Assembly: GCA_947258885.1 (NCBI GenBank)
Contig: CAMYKD010000013.1
Location: 1-50,525, forward strand
Source: an uncultured Kiloniellales bacterium
GTDB taxonomy: Bacteria > Pseudomonadota > Alphaproteobacteria > Kiloniellales > JAKSDN01
DNA length: 50,525 nucleotides
Direction: 5' to 3'
Each line of letters opens with the position of its first letter. Position 1 is the stretch's first letter. Of this stretch, positions 38,540 through 46,731 are shown in pieces. The notes below the pieces were generated by a model. It had not been told where the DNA came from, ran no database searches, and saw only the letters and a program-made list of their open reading frames with translations. A program made the translations under genes and the position numbers.

Positions 38540-38554
38540 TTGTGCAGCGCAACA
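38540..38554. promoter_or_regulatory. Candidate PhaR operator 2 (upstream of the phasin -35)
   Basis: TTGTGCAGCGCAACA repeats operator 1 in opposite orientation, with centres 58 bases apart. It sits between the phasin promoter and the end of the TetR/COQ9-like gene. Paired sites suggest cooperative binding. Confidence 0.55.
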
Positions 38555-38573
38555 ATAAATCTTTTGCGTGCGC

Positions 38574-39188
38574 TCACACAGGGGACTCGCCGGTGGGGCC
38601 GCGGCGCCCCCCGAGGCGGCCGGCCAGCGCCTCGACACGGCGCAGATGGCCGTCGAGGCTGGCCATGGTCTTGGCCATGTCGGTGCTGTCGTCCCTGAGC
38701 CAGATCCTGACCGTCGCCAGGTAGACGGCGGCGAGACCCTTGGTCCGGATCAGGCCTTTCACCTCGCCCGAGGAGATCCGGGCGGCCTCTAGCATCGCGG
38801 CCATGGAGCGCAGGAGTTGCCGTAGGCCGCAGAGCGCCCCGAAGGGATCGCGCGCCTGGTCGTAGAGGATATTGCCGAGCCCCCGCTTGTAGGGCTGCAG
38901 CGCGTCGAAGCGGCGCATCATCACGTCGAACAGCCGGTCGCGGGCGCTGCTTTCGTCCTGGTCCCAGTCCTGCTCCATGGTCTCGTCGGCAAGCACCTCG
39001 GCGTCGATGCCGCGCGCAAAGGCCTCGAGGATCGCCTGTTTCGACGAGAACACCTGGTAGGCCTTGCCGAGCGGCAGCTCGGCGGCCTCGGCGATCTCGG
39101 CCAGCGACAGGTCGCGCCAGCCCTTCTCGGCGGCAAGCTTCAGCGCCGTTTCGACGAGGTGCTTGGGATGATCGGCCTTCTTCACCAT
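38574..39188 (-). CDS. TetR-fold protein, regulator or COQ9-like
   Basis: The 204-residue protein has a TetR helix-turn-helix at the N-terminus: LVETALKLAAEKGWRDLSLAEIAEAAELPLGKAYQVFSSKQAIL (about residues 11-54). Its C-terminal half reads GLAAVYLATVRIWLRDDSTDMAKTMASLDGHLRR, which strongly recalls the COQ9 family of lipid-binding ubiquinone factors that share the TetR fold. The start at 39188 (MVKKADHPK) is favoured; 20 more upstream codons are open. It is upstream of the phasin on the same strand, but the phasin has its own promoter. A local regulator or a ubiquinone-related protein are both possible; ubiK is nearby. Confidence 0.72.
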   Translation of the reverse strand: MVKKADHPKHLVETALKLAAEKGWRDLSLAEIAEAAELPLGKAYQVFSSKQAILEAFARGIDAEVLADETMEQDWDQDESSARDRLFDVMMRRFDALQPYKRGLGNILYDQARDPFGALCGLRQLLRSMAAMLEAARISSGEVKGLIRTKGLAAVYLATVRIWLRDDSTDMAKTMASLDGHLRRVEALAGRLGGRRGPTGESPV

Positions 39189-39285
39189 GGAACGCCCGCC
39201 GTCTCTCGATCCGGCTTCTAATGTAAGGCCTCGGGCGGCCGTGGCCAATGGCGCGCGTCGGCCGCGCGCAAGCGGCAGGTGGGGA

Positions 39286-39786
39286 CTAGTCCTTCTTGGC
39301 TTCGGCCTTGACTTCGGCCGTTCGGCCGTCGGTCATCTTCGCCAGGTCGCCGGGGGCCAGGCGGAATACGGCGTTGGACGTGCCGGCGGCGGCCCAGATC
39401 TCGTCGAAGTCCAGGAGGTCCCGGTCGATCAGGGTGACCGGCGGCTCGGCGTGGCCAAGCGGGGGCACGCCGCCGATCACAAAGCCGGTCTTCCGCCGGA
39501 CGAAGTCCGCGTCGGCCCGCTCGATCTTCTCGCCGATCAGCCGGCCGACCTTCTTCTCGTCGACGCGGTTGGCGCCGCTGGCCACGACCAGGACCGGGCG
39601 GCCGGACTGCCGCGCGCGGAACACCAGGGACTTGGCGATCTGCCCGACCGCGCAGCCGATCGCCGCGGCCGCCTCGGCGGAGGTGCGCGTGCTGTCCGGG
39701 AACTCCCGCACCTCGAAGCCGAAGCCGAGCGCCGCCAGGGCCGTTTGGACGCGCCGGGCGCTCGCCTTCAGCGGGCCCGCGGTCAC
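39286..39786 (-). CDS. YbaK/ProX-type aminoacyl-tRNA deacylase
   Basis: The 166-residue protein belongs to the YbaK/ProRS-INS editing family that hydrolyses mischarged tRNA. Visible features are TSAEAAAAIGCAVGQIAKSLVFR (residues 35-57) with the conserved lysine, VLVVASGANRVDEKKVGRLIG, and the GFVIGGVPPLGHAEPPVTLIDRDL loop. The last matches the stand-alone deacylase group that includes ProX. The tRNA specificity is not evident. Its ATG overlaps the proC stop by four bases, so it is co-translated. Confidence 0.9.
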   Translation of the reverse strand: MTAGPLKASARRVQTALAALGFGFEVREFPDSTRTSAEAAAAIGCAVGQIAKSLVFRARQSGRPVLVVASGANRVDEKKVGRLIGEKIERADADFVRRKTGFVIGGVPPLGHAEPPVTLIDRDLLDFDEIWAAAGTSNAVFRLAPGDLAKMTDGRTAEVKAEAKKD

Positions 39787-40604
39787 GAGGCCAGCTCGCG
39801 GCTGCGCCGGGTGGCCGCCGCGATGGCCCGGGTCATGAGCGGCTGCAGGCCGTCCGGCGCCATGAGGATCTCGAGGGCTTCCAGGGTCGTGCCGCCGGGG
39901 CTGGTCACGTTCTCGCGCAGCTTGCCGGCCGGCTCGGCCGCCTGATGCACCAGTTCGCCGGCGCCGGCCACCGTGACCCGCGCCAGGCGCATGGCCAGGT
40001 CCTCGGGCAAGCCGGCCTCGACCCCGGCCTCGGCCAGGGCCTCGATCAGCAGAAAGACGTAGGCCGGTCCGCCGCCGGACACGGCCGTGACCGGGTCCAG
40101 CAGGCCCTCGTCCTCGACCCAGGCGACCTCGCCGACGGCCGAGAGCAGCTGCTCGCAGACCTTGCGCTGGGCCCCGTCCGCCTTGTCGTTGGCGCTCAGC
40201 ACGCTCATGCCGCGGCCGACGGCGGCCGGCGTGTTCGGCATGGCGCGCACGACCGCGGCCGCCGGCCCCAGGCCGGCCTCGAAATAGGCGATCGGCTTGC
40301 CGGCGGCGATCGACAGAAAGACCGTCTTCGCCCCGGCGAAGCGTCGGACCTCCGGCAGCACCGCGTCCATCTGCTGCGGCTTGACCGCCAGGAGAACCAC
40401 GGCCGGCGCGAAGCCCGCCTCGAGCTTTCCGGCCGCGCCGAGCACCCGCGCTCCCATCGCGGCGACCGCCTCGGCGGCGTCCCGGTTCGGCTCCACCACG
40501 CTGACCTCCGAGGGCTTCACGCCCTGCTCGATCCAGCCGGCCAGCAGGGCCCCGCCCATCTTGCCGCAGCCGACCAGGAGCAAGGGTCCACCGACCTCGA
40601 GCAT
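39783..40604 (-). CDS. proC: Pyrroline-5-carboxylate reductase
   Basis: The 273-residue enzyme performs the last step of proline synthesis. The NADPH-binding Rossmann loop LLLVGCGKMGGALLAGW is at residues 8-24. VVRAMPNTPAAVGRGMSVL is around 115-133, and the C-terminal signature DPVTAVSGGGPAYVFLLIEALAEAG follows, then SPGGTTLEAL. The start at 40604 follows the ybjN stop by two bases and overlaps ybaK at its own end, placing it inside a tight minus-strand operon. The longer open frame upstream is a shadow of ybjN. Confidence 0.97.
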   Translation of the reverse strand: MLEVGGPLLLVGCGKMGGALLAGWIEQGVKPSEVSVVEPNRDAAEAVAAMGARVLGAAGKLEAGFAPAVVLLAVKPQQMDAVLPEVRRFAGAKTVFLSIAAGKPIAYFEAGLGPAAAVVRAMPNTPAAVGRGMSVLSANDKADGAQRKVCEQLLSAVGEVAWVEDEGLLDPVTAVSGGGPAYVFLLIEALAEAGVEAGLPEDLAMRLARVTVAGAGELVHQAAEPAGKLRENVTSPGGTTLEALEILMAPDGLQPLMTRAIAAATRRSRELAS

Positions 40605-40606
40605 GT

Positions 40607-41104
40607 TCAAGCCTCGCCGACGGTGTCCATCAAGGCGGCGGCCATCGCCGTGCCGACCGTCTGGCCGCCCCAGACGACCATCTGCAGCGCCGGATAGAAG
40701 CGCTCGCATTCGGTGACTGCCGTGTCCACCAGGTCCTCCAGCTGTTCGACGCTGGCCCCCGGCGCGCCGCGCAGGGGGATGGTGTGGCGGAACAGCAGCA
40801 GGGAGTCCTCGGAGGCCAGCTCGAAGTGACCGAGCCACAGGCCCGCGTTGAAGGCGGCGAGCAGCTCGCAGACCTCGCGGCGCTTGGTTTGGGGCACCTT
40901 CTGCTCGAACTGGCAGGAGAAGAAGATCGCGCTCAGCTGCTCCTGCCAGACGAAGAACATATGGCAGACGCACCAGCGCCCACCGACCTCGAACATGAGT
41001 TCGCAATCGGAAGCGCGGTCGAACGGCCAATCGTTTGCGCTGACCAGTTCCTCCAGGAGATCGAGGGGGTTCCCGTGGTTTTCGTGGCTCGTTTGGAGCG
41101 ACAC
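40607..41104 (-). CDS. YbjN domain-containing protein
   Basis: The 165-residue protein shows the YbjN pattern: NPLDLLEELVSANDWPFDRASDCELMFEV near the start, then WCVCHMFFVWQEQLSAIFFSCQFEQKVP, CELLAAFNAGLWLGHFEL and LLFRHTIPLRG. It is related to type III secretion chaperone-like folds and to a motility/stress regulator of Escherichia coli, but the molecular role is unknown. The start is taken as the GTG at 41104 because GGGAGGG precedes it and the long upstream extension is low-complexity and arginine/proline-rich. proC follows two bases after the stop, as in many alphaproteobacteria. Confidence 0.88.
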   Translation of the reverse strand: MSLQTSHENHGNPLDLLEELVSANDWPFDRASDCELMFEVGGRWCVCHMFFVWQEQLSAIFFSCQFEQKVPQTKRREVCELLAAFNAGLWLGHFELASEDSLLLFRHTIPLRGAPGASVEQLEDLVDTAVTECERFYPALQMVVWGGQTVGTAMAAALMDTVGEA

Positions 41105-41141
41105 CCTGCAGCCCTCCCGTGAGGCCGGCACGCCGAGTCCT

Positions 41142-41157
41142 CTCCTATATCTAGGAG
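41142..41157. promoter_or_regulatory. Inverted repeat upstream of ybjN
   Basis: CTCCTA-TATC-TAGGAG is a perfect 6-4-6 inverted repeat about 40 bases upstream of the ybjN start. A second one, CTACA-ATA-TGTAG, lies at 41173-41185. This 60-base patch is AT-rich in GC-rich DNA and is the likely control region of the ybjN-proC-ybaK operon. Confidence 0.4.
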
Positions 41158-41282
41158 CACGCGACGTTTCACCTACAATATGTAGCGTGCCAAATCCGGG
41201 TCGGGCATGCAAGGGCCGATTGCGGCGGACCTGGCGCCCGACCCGGAGGTGTGTCCGCAGCGGGGGCCGATCGGTCGCGGTC

Positions 41283-41690
41283 TTAGGAGCCCTTGCTGTC
41301 CTTGCCGGCGGCCTTGCGCGTGGCGCCTTTAGCGCTGGCCGCCTTTCCGGCGGCGGCTTTGCCGGCGCTCTTGCGCGGCTTGGCGGTTTCGGCCTTGAGG
41401 CCCGCCTTAGCGCTCCTGCGCGGCTTGGCGGTTTCGGCCGCAAGCCCCGCCGCGGCCTCCAGCCTGGCCAGGCGTTCGGCCAGGAGCTCCTGCTCCTCGC
41501 GCGCCTTGATCGCCATGGCCTTGACCGCGTCGAACTCCTCGCGGGGCACCAGGTCGAGCTGTGAGAGGACGCGCTCGAACTGCTCGCGCAACCGGGCCTC
41601 GACCTCGGTGCGCATGCCGGCGGCCACGCCCAGGGCGCTGCTTGCTACCCGCGCCAGATCGTCGAGCAATCGGTTCTGTGTCTGCATCAC
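41283..41690 (-). CDS. ubiK: UbiK/BMFP-type ubiquinone accessory factor
   Basis: The 135-residue protein has the two-helix BMFP layout: QNRLLDDLARVASSALGVAAGMRTEVEARLREQFERVL, then LDLVPREEFDAVKAMAIKAREEQELLAERLARLEA (about residues 45-80). This is the UbiK (YqiC) signature, a coiled-coil helper of the aerobic ubiquinone assembly complex. Unlike the roughly 95-residue Escherichia coli protein it carries a 50-residue Ala/Lys tail with AETAKPR(R/K)SA twice. The tail could bind nucleic acid or membranes; this is a guess from composition. It is divergent from hldD. Two adjacent Met codons make the start uncertain by one residue. Confidence 0.88.
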   Translation of the reverse strand: MMQTQNRLLDDLARVASSALGVAAGMRTEVEARLREQFERVLSQLDLVPREEFDAVKAMAIKAREEQELLAERLARLEAAAGLAAETAKPRRSAKAGLKAETAKPRKSAGKAAAGKAASAKGATRKAAGKDSKGS

Positions 41691-41843
41691 GGGTCTCCTA
41701 TCCGGGATTCTTGCCGCGTCCGCACTCTATAGCATGGCCGGCCCCCGGGGTGCACGGCTGCTTGCCGAGGCCCCGCGGCGCCCTCTATAACGGGCCGGCC
41801 TGCTCCGCGGCGCGGCGCCGCGGGGCGCGGGAATTGAAGCGAT

Positions 41844-42827
41844 ATGATCCTGGTTACCGGCGGCGCCGGATTCATCGGCTCCAACCTGGTCGCGGCGCTG
41901 GTCGAGCGCGGCGAGCGGGTCGTCGTCTGCGACCGCCTGGGCTCGGGCGAGAAGTGGCGCAACCTGGCCAAGCACGAGCTCGAGGACTTCGTCGCGCCGG
42001 ACCAACTGACCGGTTATCTAGAGGCCTGGGGCGCGGTCCTGGACGCGGTAGTGCACCTGGGCGCGACCTCCGAGACCACGGCCATGGACGGCGACCTGCT
42101 CGTCGAGAACAATTTCAAGCTGCCGCAGACGCTTTGGGACTGGTGCTCGGGCGAGAGGAAGCCGTTCCTCTACGCCTCCTCGGCGGCGACCTACGGTGAC
42201 GGCGCGGCGGGTTTCGACGACGACATGTCGGTCGCCTACCTGGCGCGCCTGCGGCCGCTCAACGCCTATGGCTGGAGCAAGCTTCTGTTCGACCGCTGGG
42301 TGGCCCGCCGGCTGGTCGGCGAGGCACCGCGTCCGCCGCAATGGGCCGGCCTAAAGTTCTTCAACGTCTATGGGCCGAACGAGTACCACAAGGGGGCCCA
42401 GGCCAGCGTTGCCCGACACCTTTTCCGGCAGATCGCCGAAAGCGGCACGGCGCGGCTGTTCAAATCGCACCGTCCGGAGGTCCCCGACGGCGGCCAGCAA
42501 CGCGATTTCGTGTGGGTCGGCGACTGCGTCGACGTGATTCTCTGGCTGCTCGAGAACCCGGAAGTCACCGGCTTGTTCAACCTCGGGACCGGCCGGGCAC
42601 GCAGCTTCGCCGACCTGGCCCGGGCGCTCTTCACCGCCATGGAAAAGCCGGAAGACATCGAGTACGTTCCCACGCCCGAAGCGATCCGCGACAGGTACCA
42701 ATACTTCACCGAGGCCAAGATGGATCGCCTGGCCGCCGCCGGCTACAAGCGTCCCTTCACGAGCTTGGAAGCGGGCGTGGCCTACTATCTGCACGACTAC
42801 TTCGAAAGCGACGACCCCTACCGATGA
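41844..42827 (+). CDS. hldD: ADP-L-glycero-D-manno-heptose 6-epimerase
   Basis: The 327-residue SDR-type epimerase makes the L,D-heptose donor for the lipopolysaccharide inner core. It has VTGGAGFIGSNLV (residues 4-16), LGATSETTAMDGDLLVENN, the catalytic YGWSK near 138, and FFNVYGPNEYHKGAQASVARHL. The C-terminal FNLGTGRARSFADLARALF completes the fold. This is evidence for a heptose-containing outer membrane. The stop overlaps the lgt start (ATGA). Confidence 0.95.
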   Translation: MILVTGGAGFIGSNLVAALVERGERVVVCDRLGSGEKWRNLAKHELEDFVAPDQLTGYLEAWGAVLDAVVHLGATSETTAMDGDLLVENNFKLPQTLWDWCSGERKPFLYASSAATYGDGAAGFDDDMSVAYLARLRPLNAYGWSKLLFDRWVARRLVGEAPRPPQWAGLKFFNVYGPNEYHKGAQASVARHLFRQIAESGTARLFKSHRPEVPDGGQQRDFVWVGDCVDVILWLLENPEVTGLFNLGTGRARSFADLARALFTAMEKPEDIEYVPTPEAIRDRYQYFTEAKMDRLAAAGYKRPFTSLEAGVAYYLHDYFESDDPYR

Positions 42828-43642
42828 TCCTGACGATTCCCTTCCCGGACATAGATCCGGTGATCTTCGAACTCGGACCCTTCGCCATTCGCTGGTACTC
42901 GCTCGCCTATATCGTCGGGCTGGTGCTCGGCTGGCGCTACTGCCGCCGCCTGACCGGCCGCTCTCCTGCTCAGATCACGCCCGAAGCCTTCGACGACTTC
43001 CTGCTCTGGGCGACCCTGGGCGTGATCCTCGGTGGGCGGTTCGGCTATGTGCTGTTCTACAAGCCGGCATACTATCTGGCCAACCCCCTGGAGATATTCA
43101 TGGTCTGGCAGGGCGGCATGAGCTTCCACGGCGGCCTGCTCGGCGTGGTGGTCGCCGAGGTGGCCTTCGCCTGGCGACGCGGGATTCCCTTGCTCGGCCT
43201 GGCCGACATCGTTTCGGCGGCCGCGCCGATCGGCCTGTTCCTCGGGCGTGTCGCCAACTTCATCAACGGCGAGCTCTACGGCCGGGCGAGCGACGTGCCT
43301 TGGGCCATGGTCTTCCCGGGCGACCGCGACCAGCTGCCGCGCCATCCGAGCCAGCTCTACGAGGCCGGCCTCGAGGGACTGGTTTTGTTTGCCCTGCTCT
43401 TCGTATTGGCCCGCCTGGGCGCCCTCAGCCGCCGCGGCCTGATGACCGGCATCTTTCTGGCCGGCTACGGCCTGTCGCGCCTGTTCGTCGAGCTGTTCCG
43501 GCAACCGGACGTCCACCTCGGGTTCATCCTCGGCGGCACGACCATGGGGCAGTGGCTCTCGCTGCCCATGCTGCTCGCCGGCCTGGGCTTCGTGCTCTGG
43601 TCCCTGCGGAGCCGGGACAAGACCAGGCATAGCCCTTCGTGA
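42824..43642 (+). CDS. lgt: Prolipoprotein diacylglyceryl transferase
   Basis: The 272-residue inner-membrane enzyme moves diacylglyceryl from phosphatidylglycerol to the lipobox cysteine of prolipoproteins. It has several membrane helices, WQGGMSFHGGLLGVVVAE (with the conserved HGG), the Lgt signature GRVANFINGELYGR (about residues 138-151) and RHPSQLYEAGLEG. The start ATG at 42824 lies inside the hldD stop, implying coupled translation. Lipoproteins encoded at 8881 and 46732 would be substrates. Confidence 0.97.
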   Translation: MILTIPFPDIDPVIFELGPFAIRWYSLAYIVGLVLGWRYCRRLTGRSPAQITPEAFDDFLLWATLGVILGGRFGYVLFYKPAYYLANPLEIFMVWQGGMSFHGGLLGVVVAEVAFAWRRGIPLLGLADIVSAAAPIGLFLGRVANFINGELYGRASDVPWAMVFPGDRDQLPRHPSQLYEAGLEGLVLFALLFVLARLGALSRRGLMTGIFLAGYGLSRLFVELFRQPDVHLGFILGGTTMGQWLSLPMLLAGLGFVLWSLRSRDKTRHSPS

Positions 43643-43646
43643 CGCC

Positions 43647-44726
43647 ATGACGCCGCTGGCCGAGCGGATCGCCCGGCAGATCGCCAGCCAGGGGCCGATT
43701 ACCGTGGCCGACTACATGGCCCAGGTGCTGACCGATCCTCGGCACGGCTACTACATGACCGGCGACCCTTTCGGCCAGCGCGGGGATTTCGTCACGGCGC
43801 CGGAGATCAGCCAGATGTTCGGCGAGCTGATCGGCCTGTGGTGTGTCGATACCTGGCAGCGCATGGGCGCGCCCGACCGGGTCCTTCTGGTCGAGCTCGG
43901 CCCCGGCCGCGGCACCCTGATGGCCGACGCCCTGCGCGCCGCAAGGGTCGTGCCCGGCTTTTCCGCCGCCGCGGAGTTGCACCTGGTCGAGGTCAGCCCC
44001 GGCCTGCGCGCGCGCCAGCGCGAGGCGCTGCGGGACTACCGGGCGGCGTGGCACGACGGGGTCGCCGGGTTGCCCGACGGCTCCTTGCTGCTTGTCGCCA
44101 ACGAGTTCTTCGACGCCCTGCCGGTGCGCCAGTTCGAGCGCATCGGGCGGGGCTGGTGCGAGCGGATGGTCGTGCTCGATGATGCCGGCGAGTTGGCCTT
44201 CGGCCTGTCGCCGCCGTCGCCGGCGGCCGCCGTCCTGCTGCCAGAGGCGCTGCAGACCGCGCCGCCGGGAAGCCTGGCCGAAGTCTCGCCGGCTGCGCTC
44301 GGCATCGCCACGGAACTCGGCCGGCGGGTCGGCGAGCAGGGCGGCGCGGCGCTGATCATCGACTACGGCCGCGCCGAGAGCGAGGTCGGCGCCAGCCTGC
44401 AGGCGGTCCGGCGTCACGCGGCCCATGCCGTTCTGGCGGAGCCAGGCAGCGCGGACCTGACCGCGCACGTCGACTTTGCCGCGCTCGCCCGCGCCGCGGG
44501 AGAGGCCGGCGCCCAGGCCCAGGGCCCGGTGGCCCAGGGTGCGTTCCTTCGGCGCCTTGGCCTCGCGGCCCGCGCCAAGGCCCTGCTGCGCGACGCCACG
44601 CCGACCCAGGCGCGGGATATCGCGGCGGCGGAACGTCGTCTTGCCGATGCCGACCAGATGGGCAGCCTGTTCAAGGCCCTGGCGCTCGCCCACCCGGCCC
44701 TCGGCCCGCTCGCCGGCTTCGCCTGA
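43647..44726 (+). CDS. MidA/NDUFAF7-family SAM-dependent methyltransferase
   Basis: The 359-residue protein belongs to the family that includes NDUFAF7, which methylates an arginine of a respiratory complex I subunit in mitochondria. Features are ITVADYMAQVLTDPRHGYYMTGDPFGQRGDFVTAPEISQMFGELIGLW (residues 16-63), the SAM motif LLVELGPGRGTLMADAL and NEFFDALPVRQFE (about 151-163). ALIIDYGRAES and PGSADLTAHVDF follow. The bacterial substrate is not shown. It follows lgt by four bases. Confidence 0.93.
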   Translation: MTPLAERIARQIASQGPITVADYMAQVLTDPRHGYYMTGDPFGQRGDFVTAPEISQMFGELIGLWCVDTWQRMGAPDRVLLVELGPGRGTLMADALRAARVVPGFSAAAELHLVEVSPGLRARQREALRDYRAAWHDGVAGLPDGSLLLVANEFFDALPVRQFERIGRGWCERMVVLDDAGELAFGLSPPSPAAAVLLPEALQTAPPGSLAEVSPAALGIATELGRRVGEQGGAALIIDYGRAESEVGASLQAVRRHAAHAVLAEPGSADLTAHVDFAALARAAGEAGAQAQGPVAQGAFLRRLGLAARAKALLRDATPTQARDIAAAERRLADADQMGSLFKALALAHPALGPLAGFA

Positions 44727-44774
44727 TCACCGAGAGACTACACAGCTCGTTCCACCCGGTTTAGAATCCCCGCC

Positions 44775-45542
44775 ATGCTCACCATCGGTCCGCTCAACGA
44801 TCTGCCGCGCATTCGCCACGCCTTCTTCACCCGCCAAGGCGGGGTCAGCGAAGGCCTGTACGCGTCGCTCAACTGCGGCTACGGGTCGGGCGACGACAAG
44901 GACAGGGTCCGCGAGAACCGGGCGCGGGCCATGGACCGGATCGGCCTGGAGCCCGACCGCCTGGTCACCGTCTATCAAGTGCACTCGGCGCGGGTCGCCG
45001 TGGCCGACGAGCCCTGGGCGCCCGGCGAGGCGCCGCGGGCGGATGCCCTGGTGACCCGCGTCCCGGGCCTGGCGCTCGGCGTGCTGACGGCCGATTGCGC
45101 GCCGGTCCTGCTGGCCGATTCCAAGGCGCGGGTCGTCGGCGCCGCCCACGCCGGCTGGCGCGGGGCGCTCGGCGGCGTGCTCGAGGCGGTGGTCGAGGCG
45201 ATGGAGGAGCTGGGCGCGAAGCGCGGCACGATCGCCGCCGGTGTCGGGCCGGCCATCGCCCAGCGCTCCTACGAGGTGGGGCCCGAATTTCCCGGTCCGC
45301 TGCTCGAGCAGTCCGAAGACAGCGGCGACCTCTTCTGCCCGGCCCGGCGCGAGGGCCATTTCCTGTTCGATCTCAAGGGCTATGTGGCGCGGCGCTTGGC
45401 GCGCATGGGGCTCGTCGGCGTGCAGTGCCTGCCCTGCGACACGTGCCGCGAATCCGACCGGTTCTTCAGCTACCGTCGCAGCCGTCAACGCGGCGAATCC
45501 GATTATGGGCGCGGCCTCTCGGCCATCTATTTGGAGCCCTGA
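44775..45542 (+). CDS. pgeF: Peptidoglycan editing factor / multicopper-type laccase-fold protein
   Basis: The 255-residue YfiH/PgeF family protein has IRHAFFTRQGGVSEGLYASLNCGYGSGD near the start, VYQVHSARV, TADCAPVLLAD, AAHAGWRGALGGVLEA and the late CDTCRESDRFFSYRR. The His/Cys residues in these motifs form the metal site. In Escherichia coli it removes wrongly incorporated serine-containing muropeptides; related proteins show polyphenol oxidase or purine nucleosidase activity. It lies within the midA to M24 series, 48 bases after midA. Confidence 0.93.
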   Translation: MLTIGPLNDLPRIRHAFFTRQGGVSEGLYASLNCGYGSGDDKDRVRENRARAMDRIGLEPDRLVTVYQVHSARVAVADEPWAPGEAPRADALVTRVPGLALGVLTADCAPVLLADSKARVVGAAHAGWRGALGGVLEAVVEAMEELGAKRGTIAAGVGPAIAQRSYEVGPEFPGPLLEQSEDSGDLFCPARREGHFLFDLKGYVARRLARMGLVGVQCLPCDTCRESDRFFSYRRSRQRGESDYGRGLSAIYLEP

Positions 45543-45547
45543 GAGCC

Positions 45548-46699
45548 ATGGCGCTTCATTTCTCGCGCGAGGAACTGGCCGAGCGGCGCAGCCGCGCCTG
45601 TGCGCTCATGGCACAGGCGGAGCTCGACGGCCTTTTGATGTTCCGCCAGGAGTCGATGTATTACCTGACCGGCTATGACACCTTCGGCTATGTCTTCTTC
45701 CAGTGCCTCTACCTGGGGGCCGACGGGCGCCTGCTGCTGCTGACCCGCGCGCCGGACCTGCGCCAGGCCCGCGAGACCTCGGTGATCGAGGACATCCGCA
45801 TCTGGGTCGACGCCCCCGATGCCGATCCGGCCCTCGAGCTGCGCGACATCCTTCTGGGTCTGGGCTGCCGCGGCAAGCGCCTGGGGGTGGAGTACGAGGC
45901 CTATGGGCTGACGGCGCGCAACGGCAAGCGCCTGGAGACCGCCCTCGAGGGGATTGGTGAGCTGAGCGACGCCTCCGAGCTGGTCAGCCGGCTCAGGGCG
46001 GTCAAGAGCGATGCCGAGGTCGCCTATGTCCGGCGCGCCGCCGAGCTCGCCGATGCCGCGCTCGAGGAGGCCATCGACCTGGCCGCGCCGGGCGCCTTCG
46101 AGGGCGACATCCTGGCCGCCATGCAAGGCGCGGTCTTCAAGGGCGGCGGCGACTACCCCGGCAACGAGTACATCATCGGCTCGGGTCCGGGCGCCCTGCT
46201 GTGCCGTTACTACAGCGGCCGCCGCCGGCTCGACCCGCGGGACCAGCTCACGCTCGAATGGGCCGGCGCCTACCGCCATTACCACGCGGCCATGATGCGC
46301 ACCATCCCCGTCGGCCGGCCGCCCGAACGCCAGATCGAGATGCATGGCGTGGCGGTCGAAGCGCTCTTGGCGGTCGAGGCCGCGCTGCGGCCGGGACGCC
46401 CGGTCGGCGAGGCCTTCGACGCCCACGCGCGGATCCTGGACAAGGCCGGCTATCAGGCGCACCGCCTCAACGCCTGCGGCTATTCGCTCGGCACCACCTT
46501 CTCGCCCAACTGGATGGACTGGCCGATGCTCTATCACGGCAACCCGGAGGCGGCCGTCCCGGGCATGGTGTTCTTCTGTCACATGATCATCTTCGACAGC
46601 GAGCGGAACCTGGCCATGACCCTGGGGCGCACCAGCCTGATCACCGAGCGCGGCGCCGAACCCCTTTCGGCCAAGCCGCTCGACCTGATCACCGTGTGA
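45548..46699 (+). CDS. M24-fold (pita-bread) protein lacking usual metal ligands
   Basis: The 383-residue protein has the creatinase-type N-terminal domain (RRSRACALMAQAELDGLLMFRQESMYYLTGYD) and a C-terminal pita-bread domain from about residue 155. The five metal ligands of M24 aminopeptidases are not recognisable. The usual D-x-G...D stretch reads LEWAGAYRHYHAAMMRT. The GHG(I/L)G histidine region reads GYSLGTTFSPNW. The glutamate after PGMVF is replaced in FFCHMIIFD, and the last E-D is LGRTSL. Metal-independent members such as creatinase, or hydrolases such as DoeA, are possible comparisons. Annotation as Xaa-Pro peptidase would be unsafe. Confidence 0.82.
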   Translation: MALHFSREELAERRSRACALMAQAELDGLLMFRQESMYYLTGYDTFGYVFFQCLYLGADGRLLLLTRAPDLRQARETSVIEDIRIWVDAPDADPALELRDILLGLGCRGKRLGVEYEAYGLTARNGKRLETALEGIGELSDASELVSRLRAVKSDAEVAYVRRAAELADAALEEAIDLAAPGAFEGDILAAMQGAVFKGGGDYPGNEYIIGSGPGALLCRYYSGRRRLDPRDQLTLEWAGAYRHYHAAMMRTIPVGRPPERQIEMHGVAVEALLAVEAALRPGRPVGEAFDAHARILDKAGYQAHRLNACGYSLGTTFSPNWMDWPMLYHGNPEAAVPGMVFFCHMIIFDSERNLAMTLGRTSLITERGAEPLSAKPLDLITV

Positions 46700-46731
46700 C
46701 GGCGCCGGGACAACGAGAGCGCCCGGATAGC

